Shown here: one piece after another, positions 1-10,418 of the stretch
Layout: every line of letters starts with the position of its first letter
Numbering within the stretch: position 1 is the stretch's first letter
Source: Cryptomeria japonica
Lineage: Eukaryota > Streptophyta > Pinopsida > Cupressales > Cupressaceae
Length of the DNA stretch: 64,000 bases
Direction of reading: 5' to 3'
NCBI RefSeq assembly: GCF_030272615.1
Contig: NC_081413.1
Coordinates: 161,198,849-161,262,848, forward strand
The notes under the pieces: model-generated
Told to the model about the DNA's origin: nothing
The model's database searches: none
Seen by the model: only the letters and a program-made list of their open reading frames with translations
Position numbers and translations under genes: made by a program

Positions 1-463
1 ATTTTCTTCATTTATCTTCTTTTGTTACTCTATATCCATAAAATTTAGAGCATGATTAGTATACTTCTAATTTTTGTCATAGCTAAGACCAGTCTTAATG
101 AATAATGACCTTTGAAATTGATAATATTGTTATCCTTGTGTTTGCTTCAAAGCAGAAACAAGCTAACCCCTATGAATTCTTGTGAATTATTATTCCAATT
201 CATTCTCATTTCTCTAAGGGTTCATTTTTCAAGGCATTTTGGCCACCTCGTTAGTCTTAGGATACTTTGTATCTGTTTTCAAATTCTTGTTTTATTAGTT
301 AAATTTTAAAATTTAACTTGGAATAATTTTTGATCTCTTGGTGCAAAGTCAGACTTTGAGTCCTACTTTACACCACCTTTTGGTCTCTAAGTGCAAAGTT
401 GGACTTAAAATCTGACATTGCACTTGGTAGTTAGAACTGGTGTATTTTGGACCCATACGTTCG
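1..463. other. Unclassified flank left of Copia-1
   Basis: No coding region or element boundary is recognisable. Two degenerate copies of a roughly 40-bp motif containing tgcaaagt(c/t)(a/g)gactt lie at about 335-375 and 380-425, and a related 'gtgtaaattggactt' appears after Copia-1 at about 8940. The host DNA may therefore itself be a decayed repeat split by Copia-1. Short ORFs here have no family features. Confidence 0.5.
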
Positions 464-1381
464 TGTTAGCATTATATTATGTCTTGTCATTTATATCAAA
501 TCCTATGGTCCGAATTAGGTCTGGATGTGGTATGTTGAGTAAAAGTGTTTGATTAAGGCATGTTGTGCATTAGGAGGTTTCCCGGTCTTACCGAATGAGT
601 TTGATGTTTCAGAAGATGTGAAACAATACTATCTTTGGGTCTGGATTGGTTTAGAGCTCGAGGTTTTGGATCGGATATTGAAGATGTGTAACATAACATG
701 CAAATGTGTTTTAGGTCTGACTTTGGTGATGTATGTAATGTGTTGACATGTTCAATGAGGAATGGTGTAATATGGTCCACTTCTCATTCCTTCTCACCAC
801 CGAAATTTTTAGTGGAGACCTATTTTAGATCTCTGTCTTAGCTGACATTGAGATTTTTTTTTCTAGAGACAATAAATGTAGGAGTATGGATTGATGAGAT
901 GATATACTGATTTTTGTGTTGAAGACATGTGATATTGAAGGAATCTAGTTGTTGTATGAGTATGGTGTTGTGGAATATTACCAAAAGTAGTTTTGGCAGT
1001 GTAGACTGTGTTTTTGTGGTGGATTCTCTTTATCTTTCTTTCATCTTTGGTAGTGAGTCTTTCAGAGTAGTGAGCCCACTCACATTGATCCTTTCAGGGT
1101 AGTGATCCCATCTATAGTGAGAACCTTGGTAGTGATCCATCCTTTCTAAAAATCACCTTAACTTGTGTAAATATATATTGAGAATTAGTATTCTTTGTGG
1201 TTTTTCCCTTCATGGGTTTTCCATGTAAATTTTGGTGTTTCTTGTGTTTGATCTATTTTGTGCATGTGCTCTCATGTTTTTCTAATTCTATTAATCATTC
1301 TGGATCTATGAATTAAAGTTAAAAGAAAATTTTATTTTCAATTGATTCACCCCTCCCCCTTAGTTTCCTGGATATTCAACA
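464..1381 (+). repeat. Copia-1 5' LTR
   Basis: It starts TGTTAGCATT and ends TTCAACA immediately before the primer site. It aligns with 7965-8906 along its length, for example the shared run 'gaggtttcccggtcttacc'. A U5 motif, ggtttttccc then gggttttcca, lies at about 1199-1224. A TATA-like atatatatt is at about 1170. Confidence 0.9.
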
Positions 1382-1383
1382 AT

Positions 1384-1395
1384 TGGTATCCGAGC
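1384..1395 (+). promoter_or_regulatory. Copia-1 primer binding site (tRNA-iMet type)
   Basis: TGGTATCCGAGC begins two bases after the LTR end. It differs by one base from the plant Copia consensus TGGTATCAGAGC, complementary to the 3' end of initiator tRNA-Met, the minus-strand DNA primer. Confidence 0.85.
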
Positions 1396-1464
1396 TTTGG
1401 TTCCTTGATATAAAGTTTAACTACTTGAGGTAGACCATGATCTGATGACACACAATTTATCCAT

Positions 1465-2400
1465 TCTTATCTATGAAGGATCTAATTATAACTTCTAGAA
1501 AGTGAAGATGCGAGGTTATTTGATTTCTTTGGGTTACAAAACTTGGAAGGATGTGAAGACTAAGTATGTTCCACTGGTGAATGGTCTTTACACCCCAGAT
1601 GAGATTCAAGCCTATGAAGAAAATGAAAAAGAAAGGTTTGCTATTTTTCAATGCATTATCAAAAACTAAATTAACTAAGGTTATCTCTTTGAATACTTCT
1701 TATGAGGTGTGGCAAAAGTTGAAAGACATCTATGAAGGAAATGAGAGAGTCAAGTTGATAGAGAGGTTAATAGCTAAGAGAAGATATGAAAACCTAAGGA
1801 TGGAAGAAGGAGAATACATTGTAAGTTATATTGAGAAGGTTGGCACCCCTGTGAATAAAATTAGAGAACTCAAAGGCATCTTGAGTGATAAAGATGCAAT
1901 CGACAAAATCCTGATGACATTATCGGTAAGCTATAATAATAAGATTTCAGTAATTGAAGAAACCTATGATCCAAAGAAGTTCACCATAGAGAAATTTTTT
2001 GATACCTTGAGTGTATTCAAATTAAGAAAGTTTCGAAAGGACAAAGACAAATCAGAGACCATATTCAAGGCATTTGAAGATAGTTTGGATGATGGGGAGA
2101 GCTCGGATGACATGGAAACAAACTTTGTGAGAAAACTAAAGAAAGGCATTGGCAAGTACAAAGGTATGTTACCCTTTAAATGTTTTAGATGTGGAAATAT
2201 TGGACATATTGCAACTAGATGTCTAGAAAAAGAAAATAGACAAAAAATTATGGAAAACAAGGGAAAATTCAATAAGAAAGCACATTATGTTAAGGATGAT
2301 GCTGGCATTTCAGATGATGAATCAGACAATGAGTATGGTGATTGTTTGTTTCTGGTAGAAAAAGATGTTCCTAAGTTAGATATCTCTAAGACTATTGCTA
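1465..2400 (+). pseudogene. Copia-1 gag (nucleocapsid) pseudogene
   Basis: The N-terminal part (1465-1630) reads as the 'EGSNYNFWK...MRGYLISLG' type gag start found in plant Copia elements, with one in-frame stop. A frameshift near 1630 moves reading to the frame open from 1581. That frame holds the UBN2-type gag core (YEVWQKLKDIYEG near 1702) and one intact CCHC zinc knuckle, CFRCGNIGHIATRC, at 2180-2221, followed by an acidic stretch. The product would coat the RNA and form the virus-like particle. It is non-functional because of the frameshift and stops. Confidence 0.88.
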
Positions 2401-3882
2401 ATGAATTTCATGCTAGAAGAAATAAGGATGAGTGGTTGATTAATAGTGGATGTTCAAATCATATAACCGGTGATTAAAGTAAGTTCATAAGACTTGAAAA
2501 ATATGATGGAGGTTCAATTAGGTTTGGAGATGATTATACAACATAATCTGTTGGTATTGGGTCAATTATTTTTGATGGAAAACATAGCATTGACAATTTT
2601 TTTTTATATAAATGATTTTCATCATAATCTCTTGAGTGTTGGACAGATGTGCGAATATAGATAGAATGTTGTTTTTCAGGACAATGGATGTGAAATCCGG
2701 AAGGAGTCTAGAATGGTCATTGTAGCTAGAAGAAGGACAAATGGAAATATGTACCAATTGGAAGGAGCTACAAAAAATTGCTTGATATCACAACTTGATG
2801 ACAACTGGATATGGAATTGGAGGATGTGTCATATCAATTTTGACGACCTGGTATAAATTAGTTCAAGGTGTGCAATAAGATATTTTCCCAGATTGACTAA
2901 ACTAAAGAACAACATCTATAGGGAATGTCAAGTAGGAAAGAAGATGAGAAGCACATTCAGAGGAAAGGAGTACTCATCCACCAGATTATTGGATTTGGTT
3001 CATACAGATCTTTGTGGTCCAACCCGGACAAGGAGACTACAAGGTGAGAGGTATTTTATGTTATTGATTGATGATTACTCTAAAATGACTTAGGTTGCAT
3101 TTCTAAGAGAGAAATCTAAAGCATTAGAAAAGTTCAAGATATTCAAGGCAAAATTAAAAAATGAGGTCGACGAGAAGATCAAGTGTTTAAGTTTTGACAA
3201 AGGAGGATAATTCATCTTAGATGAGTTTTATGACTTCTATGATAAACATGCCATCAAAAGATAGTTATTTGCCCCCCAAACACCACAATAGAATGGTTTA
3301 GTTGAAAGGATGAACCAAACTATACAAGAGGCAACTAGAACCATGATAAACAAAGCAGAGTTACCAGAAGTTTACTGGAAAGAAGTAATTCATACAACAA
3401 CATACACTCTTAATAGAATTTTTGTATCAAAGGAAATATGGTAAGACAACTTATGAACTATGGTATGGCAAAAATTTGATGGCAAAATATTTCAAAGTAT
3501 TTGGAAGCAAATTCTATATCTAGAGAGATGAGGATAACATTGGAAAGTTTGACAATAGAGCAGATGAAGGCATATTCTTGGGTTATTCCACAAAGAGAAA
3601 AGCATATTGATGTTACAACAAAAGGCTGAATAAGATTGTTTAAAGTGCAAGTGTAAAAGTTGATGAGAGTACTTCAAAGGATTTGGAAATAGTAGCAGGA
3701 TATGAATCAAATGAATCTAGAGAAAAGGAAAAGAAAGAAGAAAGTAGGAGTGAAGAAAATAATGATTAAGATGCTCTAACATTTGTATCCAAAACTCCAG
3801 GGTATGCCTAGAAGAATCACTTAGAAGAATAGATAATCAAAGATAAGAGAAAAGGTGTTATCACAAGAAGCAAAACTGCACA
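2401..3882 (+). pseudogene. Copia-1 pol, protease and integrase part (pseudogene)
   Basis: The protease motif reads WLINSGCSNHI at 2433-2465, where the catalytic Asp of the usual D-S-G is Asn. A TAA follows at 2475. The GAG-pre-integrase segment (MCHINFDDL near 2824, CQVGKKMR near 2927) leads into the integrase core. DDE-type positions are visible at LVHTDLCGP (about 2996), SFDKGG (about 3190) and GLVERMNQ (about 3297). The capsid-pol linker (FLGYSTKRKAY near 3577) continues until the nested element starts at 3883. At least eight in-frame stops, mostly TAG, are present. Confidence 0.87.
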
Positions 3883-4887
3883 TGAAGAGGGTAAAAAAGA
3901 CTAGAAGGAGAATAAGATGGTTAGATTGCAATTAAACAAGTAAGAAATAATGAAACAAAAACAATGCAATAAAACCCAATTATACCTTGCTTTCACCTTC
4001 TTCCTCAATGGAGCTTGGATGAAGTTGAAGTGTGCCCCAATGCCTCCAACTTGATGTTGATTTTCTCCTAGATTTCTTGATGTGGTTGGATCTCCTTTGC
4101 TTCAACAAGATTGTTAGATCAATATTTGGATTGGATTGTGATAGATAGATGAGGATTTGGATAAGAAGAGGATTGGATAGAGGATCATGAAGACATTATG
4201 ATGACATGATAATAGAAGATAGAAGAGGATAGAAGCAAAATAAGGATACTATAAAGAAGATGATTTTTTGAGGAGGAAATGATCTCCAACTTATAGATTG
4301 GAGGAGGCCAAGGAAGGGCCAAGATTGATTTCCTTATGGAGGGTTGAGATTGATTTGAGATAGAAGGCATGGATCAAGGGTACCTTGGGAAAATAAACAT
4401 GAATATAAAATTCCTTGAGAAGAGGGGGGAAAGGAAATTTGAATTCAAAATGAGGAATTAAAAATTCCAAAATAAGTATGCATTGAGGGATTCAAAGAAA
4501 TTTGAATTTCTTTGAGAGACTCAATGTTGATGTGACATGAGTGGGAATTAAAAATTGCAGACTAATGATAAGCATGATTACGAGGGATTCTAGAATGATT
4601 AATTAGGTTGAGTGGGATTAGGAAAAGTGATTTGTAGGAATCACATGAATAGGTTAGTTAATTAAAATTAATTAACTGAGTGGGTTTAGGGGAAATAATT
4701 ATTGGAGGGGACTTTAGAAGAATAGGGGAATAATTAATTTATTTGATAAAATAATTATTGGACAATAGTGATAGAATTAATTAAATTAGATTTAATTAAC
4801 ACTCAGAAGAATAAAGATATCACAATTAAGTCAATTAATTATGTTGACATGCTTAAATTAATTAAATATTAATTTTAGCTATCTACA
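3883..4887 (-). repeat. 3' LTR of the nested element
   Basis: It matches 5174-6179 nearly base for base over about 1 kb. Its outer terminus is decayed to TGTAGATAGCTAAAAT (rc), against TGTAGACACCTAAAAT in the other copy. The U3 side (right, on +) is rich in taattaa palindromes. Confidence 0.88.
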
Positions 4888-5173
4888 TTTTGCCCCTCTT
4901 TGGTATAGCATCATGAAATGACATTATATCAAAGAAGAATAAAACATTGCGGAATAAAAGGATAAGGATTAGTAGCATGATGCCCCAATCATGAGATGAG
5001 GAAGAATGATGAGGAGGAAGGATGTCGAGGAAGTAGTTGTATGCCCCCTCGTGAGGATATGTGGGTTTGAAGAACATGGGTGTGCTCTCAAAATGGATTA
5101 TAAGACTAGGTTAAGAGAGGAGGAGGACGAAGACGGATGGAAAAATTAGAGTAAAAAAAGCCTGGAAGGAGAA
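4888..5173 (-). other. Internal region of the nested element (286 bp)
   Basis: It contains only the polypurine tract (4888-4903, rc) and unclassified sequence. The stretch 5150-5173 (gtaaaaaaagcctggaaggagaa) is a near copy of the LTR edge at 5183-5206. This suggests a small tandem duplication at the LTR boundary that removed or replaced the primer site. I see no tRNA primer site. Confidence 0.6.
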
Positions 5174-6179
5174 TGAAGAGGGTAAAAAAGCCTAGAAGGA
5201 GAATAAGATGGTTAGATTGCAAATGAACAAGCAAAAAAGCATGAAACACAAACAATGTAATAAACCCCAATTATACCTTGCTTTCACCTTCTTCCTCAAT
5301 GGAGCTTCGATGAAGTTGAAGTGTGCCCAAATGCTTGCAACTTGATGTTGATTTTCCCCTAGATTTCTTGATGTGGTTGGCTCTCCTTTGCTTCAACAAG
5401 ATTGTTTGATCAATATTTGGATTGGATTGTGATAGATAGATGAGGATTTGGATTAGAAGAGGATTGGATAGAGGATCATGAAGACATTATGATGGAATGA
5501 TAATAGAAGATAGAAGAGGATAGAAGAAGAATGAGGATGATATGAAGAAGATGATTTTTTGAGGAGGAAATGATCTCCAACTTATAGGTTGGAGGAGGCC
5601 AAGGAAGGGCCAATATTGATTTCCTTATGGAGGGTTCAAATTGATTTGAGATAGAAGGCATGGATCAAGGGTGCCTTGGGAAAATAAATAGGAATTTAAA
5701 ATTCCTTAAGAAGAGGGGGGAAAGGAAATTTGAATTCAAAATGAGGAATTAAAAATTCTAAAACAAGGATGCATTGAGGGATTCAAAGAAATTTGAATTT
5801 CTTGAGAGACTCAATGTTGATGTGACATGAGTGGGAATTAAAAATTGGAGAATAATGATAAGCATGATTATGAGAGATTCTAGAAGGATTAATTAGGTTG
5901 AGTGGGATGAGGGAAAGTGATTTTTAGGAATCACATGAATAGAGGTTAATTAATTAAAATTAATTAACTGACTGGGTTTAGCAAAAATAATTATTGGAGG
6001 GGACTTTAGAAGAATAGGGGAATAATTCATTGATTTGAAAAATTAATTATTGGACAAAAGTGAGAGAATTAATTAAATTAGATTAAATTAACACTGAGAA
6101 CAATAAGGATATCACAACTAAGTCAATTAATTATGTTGACAAGCTTAAATTAATTAAATATTAATTTTAGGTGTCTACA
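5174..6179 (-). repeat. 5' LTR of the nested element
   Basis: It ends on the plus strand with ggtgtctaca, the complement of TGTAGACACC, and is followed by the acaca target copy. It is parallel to 3883-4887 with scattered substitutions and a few 1-3 bp indels. Confidence 0.88.
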
Positions 6180-6184
6180 ACACA

Positions 6185-7754
6185 AGAACAAGTCTTGTTG
6201 TGTTTACTATTTGAAACTGAGCCAAAGACAGTAGAAGAAGCTTGTAATGATCAGAACTGGATAAAGGAAATGAAAGAGGAACTAGATTAGATTGAGAAAA
6301 ACCAAACATGGAAATTAGTAAATAGATTGGAAGACAAGAATGTGATTTGAACTAAATGGGTATTCCAGAACAAGCTGGATAAAGATGGAAAGGTTGTAAG
6401 AAACAAGGCACGATTGGTTTGCAAAGGATACATTCAGATTGAAGGCATTGACTTTGATGAAACATATGCCCTAGTTGTAAGAATGGAGGCGACCTAGATG
6501 TTCTTGGTGTTTTGGAGCATTTAAGGACTTCAAAGTTTACTAGATGGATGCAAAATTAGAATTCTTGAATGGAGAATTGAAAGAAGAAGTTTACATTGAA
6601 CAATTGGAAGGTTTCAAGTTGAGAGATGATCTAAACATTGTTTGCAGACTAAAAAAAACTTTGTATAAACTAAAACAAGATTCTAGAGCTTGGTATGGGA
6701 GTTTAGACAAGTATCTAACTAATCAAGGATTTTGGAAGGGTTCAACGGACAGTAATTTGTATTTCAAGAGAGATTCAAGAAAATTCTAATTGTAGTAGTC
6801 TATGTTGATGATATAATATTTGGAGGAAATGAAGAGATGTGCAGAAGATTTGCTAATGAGAAGTAGAAAGAATTAAAAATTTCCATGACGGGTGAGTTAA
6901 TTTTTGTCCTTGGATTGAAAGTTAATTAGAATGATAAAGGAATTTTCATTTCTAAGTCTAAGTATGACAAAGAACTATTAAAGAAGTTTGGGTTGGATAA
7001 TTCCAAACCGGTATGCACACCTATGACTACCGGATATAAGTTAACTAAAGATGATAAATCACCAAAGTTAGATACAAGTTAGTATAGATAAATGATTAGA
7101 GGACTGTTATATTTGACTTCTACCAGACCGGATATCATGTATGCAGTATGTTTGGTAGCCATATTTCAACAAGAACTAAAAGAATCTCATGTTGTGTCAT
7201 TAAAAAGGATTTTTAGATATCTTAAAGGCACATAAGAGTTTGTTTTGTGGTATCCTAGGAGCTCAAATTTTACCCTCATAGGTTTCATAGATGCAAACTA
7301 GGTTAGAAGTGTTGATGACATAAAAAGAACAAGTGGAGGAGCATTCTTCCTTGGCTCCTAGTTAGTTTCTTGGTCAAGTAAGAAGCAAGACTCCATGTCT
7401 CTATTTGTAGTAGATGCATAATACATTGCAACATATTCTTGTTGCACTCAAATTATATGGATGAAGCAAAATTTGAAGTTCATTGATGTAAAGTTTGATG
7501 ACCCTATCTTAATAATGTGTGATAATACTAGGGCAATAAATATTTCAAAGAATTCAGTACAACATTCGAAAACAAAGCATATATTTATCAGGTGTCACTT
7601 CTTGAGGTAAAACATTCTAGATAATGAGGTCAGACTTGAGTATGTATCTACAAAAGAGTAGATTGTAGATATATTCACTAAGGGGTTGTGCAAAGATACT
7701 TTTGAGAATCTCTGACAAAAGTTAGGGCTATTACCCCATTCCACTTTGAACTAA
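6185..7754 (+). pseudogene. Copia-1 reverse transcriptase and RNase H (pseudogene)
   Basis: The segment resumes pol after the nested insert. RT begins with the WIKEMKEEL-type motif (about 6260), then [12 protein letters not shown] (6361), [16 protein letters not shown] (6568) and the catalytic box VYVDDIIFGG at about 6800-6830. RNase H follows, with SKKQDSMSLF (7379) and the KHIFIRCHFL-type motif (7579), ending around the FTKGL motif (7674). Numerous TAG/TAA stops and at least one frameshift (about 6780) show it is dead. The RT active-site YVDD itself is preserved. Confidence 0.88.
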
Positions 7755-7863
7755 TGTGCATTGGTCTAGTGAGCAACTTGCATATTCTTTTCTAGACTGA
7801 TGCTTGGATGATTCCTCATAGGGGGAGTAGAAGTGAGTTTCATAGAGGGAGTTTTGCCCACCT

Positions 7864-7964
7864 TTGTCATTGTTGTCAAAGGGGGAGAGAAAGAGTGGAT
7901 TGTTTATTTATTATCTTGATGGATGTTGTTGATGGATGTTGCCATCAATGACAAAGGGGGAGAT
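7864..7964 (+). promoter_or_regulatory. Copia-1 doubled polypurine motif and PPT
   Basis: The true plus-strand primer, gccatcaatgacaaagggggagat, abuts the 3' LTR at 7941-7964. A close copy, tgtcattgttgtcaaagggggag, occurs about 80 bp earlier at 7865-7887. The same doubled arrangement is present in elements E, B, Copia-C and Copia-D. Confidence 0.8.
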
Positions 7965-8906
7965 TGTATATTTTGTTTTGTCATTAATGTCAAATCATGT
8001 GGTCTGGATGTGGTATATTGAGAAAAAGTGTTTGATTAAGGCATGTTGTGCATTTGGAGGTTTCCCGGTCTTACCAGATGAGTTTGGTGTTTCAGAGGAT
8101 ATGACTTAGTACTATCTTTGGGTCTAGATTGGTCCAAAGCTCAATATTTTGGACTGGAAATTGAAGATGTGTAACATAGCATGCAAATGTGTTTTGGGTC
8201 TAGCTATGGTGATGCATGTAATATGTTGAAATGTTTGATGAAGAACAATGTGATATGGTCTACTTTTCATCCTTCCCACCACTAGAATGTTTAATGGATA
8301 CCTGTTTTAGATCTTTGTGTTAGCCGACATTGAATTATGTTTTTTCAGAGATAGTATATGTAGGAGTATGAATTGATGAGATGATATATGACTTTTTGTG
8401 TTGAAGACATGTCATATTGAAGGAATTTAGTTGTTGTGTGAGTATAGTGTTGTGGATTATTATCGGAAGTAGTTCCAACAATGTAGACTATGTTTTTGTG
8501 GTGGATTCTCTTTATCTTTCTTTCTTCTCTGAAAATGAGTCTTTCAGGGCAGTGGTCCACCATTAGTGAGCATTTTAGGGTAGTGAGCCCACCGACAATG
8601 AGGCTTTTAGGGCAGTGAGCCCATCTGCAGTGAGTACCTTGACAATGAGCCATCCTTTGTAAAAATCACCTTAACCAGTGTCACCTTAACAAGTGTAAAT
8701 ATATATTGAGAATTAGCATTCTCCGTGGTTTTTCCCTTCATGGGTTTTCCACATAAATTATGGTGTTTCTTATGTCTGATCTATTTCATGCATGTGCTCT
8801 CATGTTTTGCTAATTTTGTTAATCATTCCAGATCTGTGAATTAAAGTTAAAAGAATTTTATCATCAACTAATTTACTCCCCCTCTTAGTTGCACAAATAT
8901 TCAATA
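7965..8906 (+). repeat. Copia-1 3' LTR
   Basis: It starts TGTATATTTTG directly after the polypurine tract and ends ttcaata, matching the 5' LTR end ttcaaca with one C-to-T change. The U5 motif recurs at about 8727-8752. Confidence 0.9.
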
Positions 8907-9099
8907 GTCTGAATTACACCCATTTTTTAGTTTTTTGTGTAAATTGGACTTATGGGTTTGAAATACTTAGTATGATTGGGCATATTTATTGCATGGTTTT
9001 TGCAACCAATTTATCTTTCTTTCTTTTTATTTTTCTTTTCGATTTTTTTTTCCTCATTTGAGTTAAATTCATAGGAATTGGTAGTGTTTGAGGCACTTA
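8907..9099. other. Pyrimidine-rich host segment between Copia-1 and element E
   Basis: This continues the DNA interrupted by Copia-1. It ends in a t/c-rich run (9011-9058). There is no coding evidence and no clear left end of element E, so E is 5'-truncated or its upstream part has decayed beyond recognition. Confidence 0.5.
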
Positions 9100-9728
9100 T
9101 AACTGAAGCTCTTTTTCTGAGTAAGGACAACCTAATAACACTGGACAAAATAAATGAGGATACATTTAAGGAAAAAATGATAAAAGATAAAGAGAAATTC
9201 TTTATGAAAATTGTGAATAAGAACAAAGAGGAAATGGATACTCTTTTACCGAAACTTAGTGAAATCATTTTTGACTTCAAGAAATTGTATAGGGACACTT
9301 ACAAAACAAATGTATTAATAGAGGATCTTGACAAAGAAATTAGAAAAGCCCAAGATAAGATTAATAATATTGTTGATAATCTGATTGGAACATCAGACTC
9401 ATTTTTGGAATTAGAGAAGAAAATTGCAGAGCAGGAAGAGAAAATCAAGAAACTGGAAAATGAAAAACAAAGAATAAAGGACAAAGCAAAGGACTTAAAA
9501 TGTAGACTTGGTCTAAGACTAGAGTATCTTATTTCTTTACGAAAAGAAATATCTGAGGCTTTGGTTCCTGGAATAAAGAAACCAGAAGAGCAAATGCACA
9601 TACTCACTGGTACAGTGCATAGGACTCAAGAAGCCATAAAAGACTGCAAAACATTTAGCAATGGAATAAATCTAGTTTTGATAGACATTTTTCAGATTGT
9701 AACCCACCGGTTACAAGAATCCAGGTAG
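9100..9728 (+). pseudogene. Element E: coiled-coil ORF fragment, homologue of B ORF2 C-terminus
   Basis: An open frame of about 210 codons lacks a proper ATG (the frame opens at a TTG, 9078). From about 9118 it matches the C-terminal part of the B ORF2 product: both share a T/LDK(I/V)NEDTF(K/R)EKM block, a central KLYRDTYK/ELYRETCK block and an ISLR(K/N)EIS(E/K)AL end. The charged heptad-like region (about residues 110-160) predicts a coiled coil. It extends past the position of the stop in B. This is the better-preserved copy, but it is truncated at its N-terminus. Function unknown; no retroviral enzyme motif. Confidence 0.75.
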
Positions 9729-9753
9729 GACTCCACTCATAGCGAATGACAAC

Positions 9754-9934
9754 CTTTGTCATTGATGTCAAAGGGGGAGTAGAGGAATGAGAAAAATGGT
9801 TCATCTGCTTAGGGGGAGCACACAATTTTGAGCATACAGTTTTGGTAAGACATTTTTGGCAAACTATTTTTGGATATCATTTTTGAACACTTTTTATTTT
9901 TTCTCATGTTGCCATCAATGCCAAAGGGGGAGAT
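9754..9934 (+). promoter_or_regulatory. Element E doubled polypurine motif and PPT
   Basis: The motif ttgtcattgatgtcaaagggggag is at 9757-9779, and the PPT gccatcaatgccaaagggggagat at 9911-9934 abuts the 3' LTR. Spacing is about 150 bp. The layout matches B (24771-24927) closely. Confidence 0.8.
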
Positions 9935-10418
9935 TGATGGAAAATTCACACTCTAATGAGAAATTATAGGTGATTGAAGGTTTTGTCATTGATGGCAACA
10001 TTGCAATCATATGATACCGACAATACAAATATGCTGGCATCGGCAACGACAAACTCTACATTGGCACACAGAACACTGACAATGAAAGGATGGATACCGA
10101 CACTCTGGCCGACAGGAATTTTGTTGATAATATATTTTGTAATTAATTAATTTGGTTGTTTTTAATGTCCCAAGTACAAATCGAGCTTATAAGTTTGATA
10201 TGCATTGTGTTATCTTTTTGACCAATTTTTGCTGTAAATCAGACTTATAAGCCCGAGGGAAAGGAAAATATATATTCAATTCTCTCTCTCTCTCTCTCTT
10301 TGTCTCTCTGTCTCTTTGTCTCTCTCTCCTTTTTGAATATTACCTCTTCTTTAGAGTTGCATTGTGCATATCTTCATGTCTTTTCTTGCATTGAATATTC
10401 CTTCATGTGAGTAAATGT
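9935..10418 (+). repeat. Element E 3' LTR (left part)
   Basis: It begins TGATGGAAAATTCACACTCT, resembling the start of the B LTR (TGTTGGCATTCTACACTCTA), and contains ccgacaa/accgacac tracts as B does. It is cut by element A at 10419. I could not recognise where it resumes after 33749, so its right end is unknown. Confidence 0.65.
10280..10329. repeat. (TC)n microsatellite
   Basis: An imperfect TC/TG-interrupted dinucleotide run of about 50 bp lies inside the E LTR. Confidence 0.9.

Larger units (their letters stand above)
3883..6179 (-). mobile_element. Nested non-autonomous LTR element in Copia-1
   Basis: Two direct repeats of about 1,005 bp (3883-4887 and 5174-6179) enclose only 286 bp. 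The outer flanks are gcaca and acaca, a 4/5 target duplication. Read on the minus strand the LTR starts TGTAGACACCTAAAATTAAT, and a Gypsy-style polypurine tract, CCAAAGAGGGGCAAAA, abuts the 3' LTR at 4888-4903. No gag or pol exists inside, so it must have moved in trans. The length resembles a LARD/TRIM intermediate. The orientation rests on the polypurine tract. Confidence 0.88.
464..8906 (+). mobile_element. Copia-1: degenerate Ty1/Copia LTR retrotransposon
   Basis: Two long direct repeats (464-1381 and 7965-8906) bound an interior with a tRNA-Met-type primer site, gag with a CCHC zinc knuckle, protease, integrase, reverse transcriptase and RNase H in the Copia order, then a polypurine tract. 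The ends are TG and CA; the right end is mutated to TA. The flanking pentamers gttcg and gtctg match only at 3 of 5 positions, so the target duplication is weak. A second element (3883-6179) splits integrase from reverse transcriptase. Without it the element is about 6.1 kb, a normal Copia length. Many in-frame stops and frameshifts make it non-functional. Confidence 0.93.

Noticed and set aside
3883-6179. Simple tandem duplication of host DNA
   Set aside because: TG..CA ends, near-identical target copies, PPT and placement inside Copia-1 pol fit an LTR element better.
464-8906. An exact 5-bp target duplication for Copia-1
   Set aside because: gttcg and gtctg match only at 3 of 5 positions; the boundaries rest on LTR alignment and the PBS/PPT.
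10280-10329. TC-rich run as a promoter element
   Set aside because: A plain microsatellite; no other promoter evidence around it.
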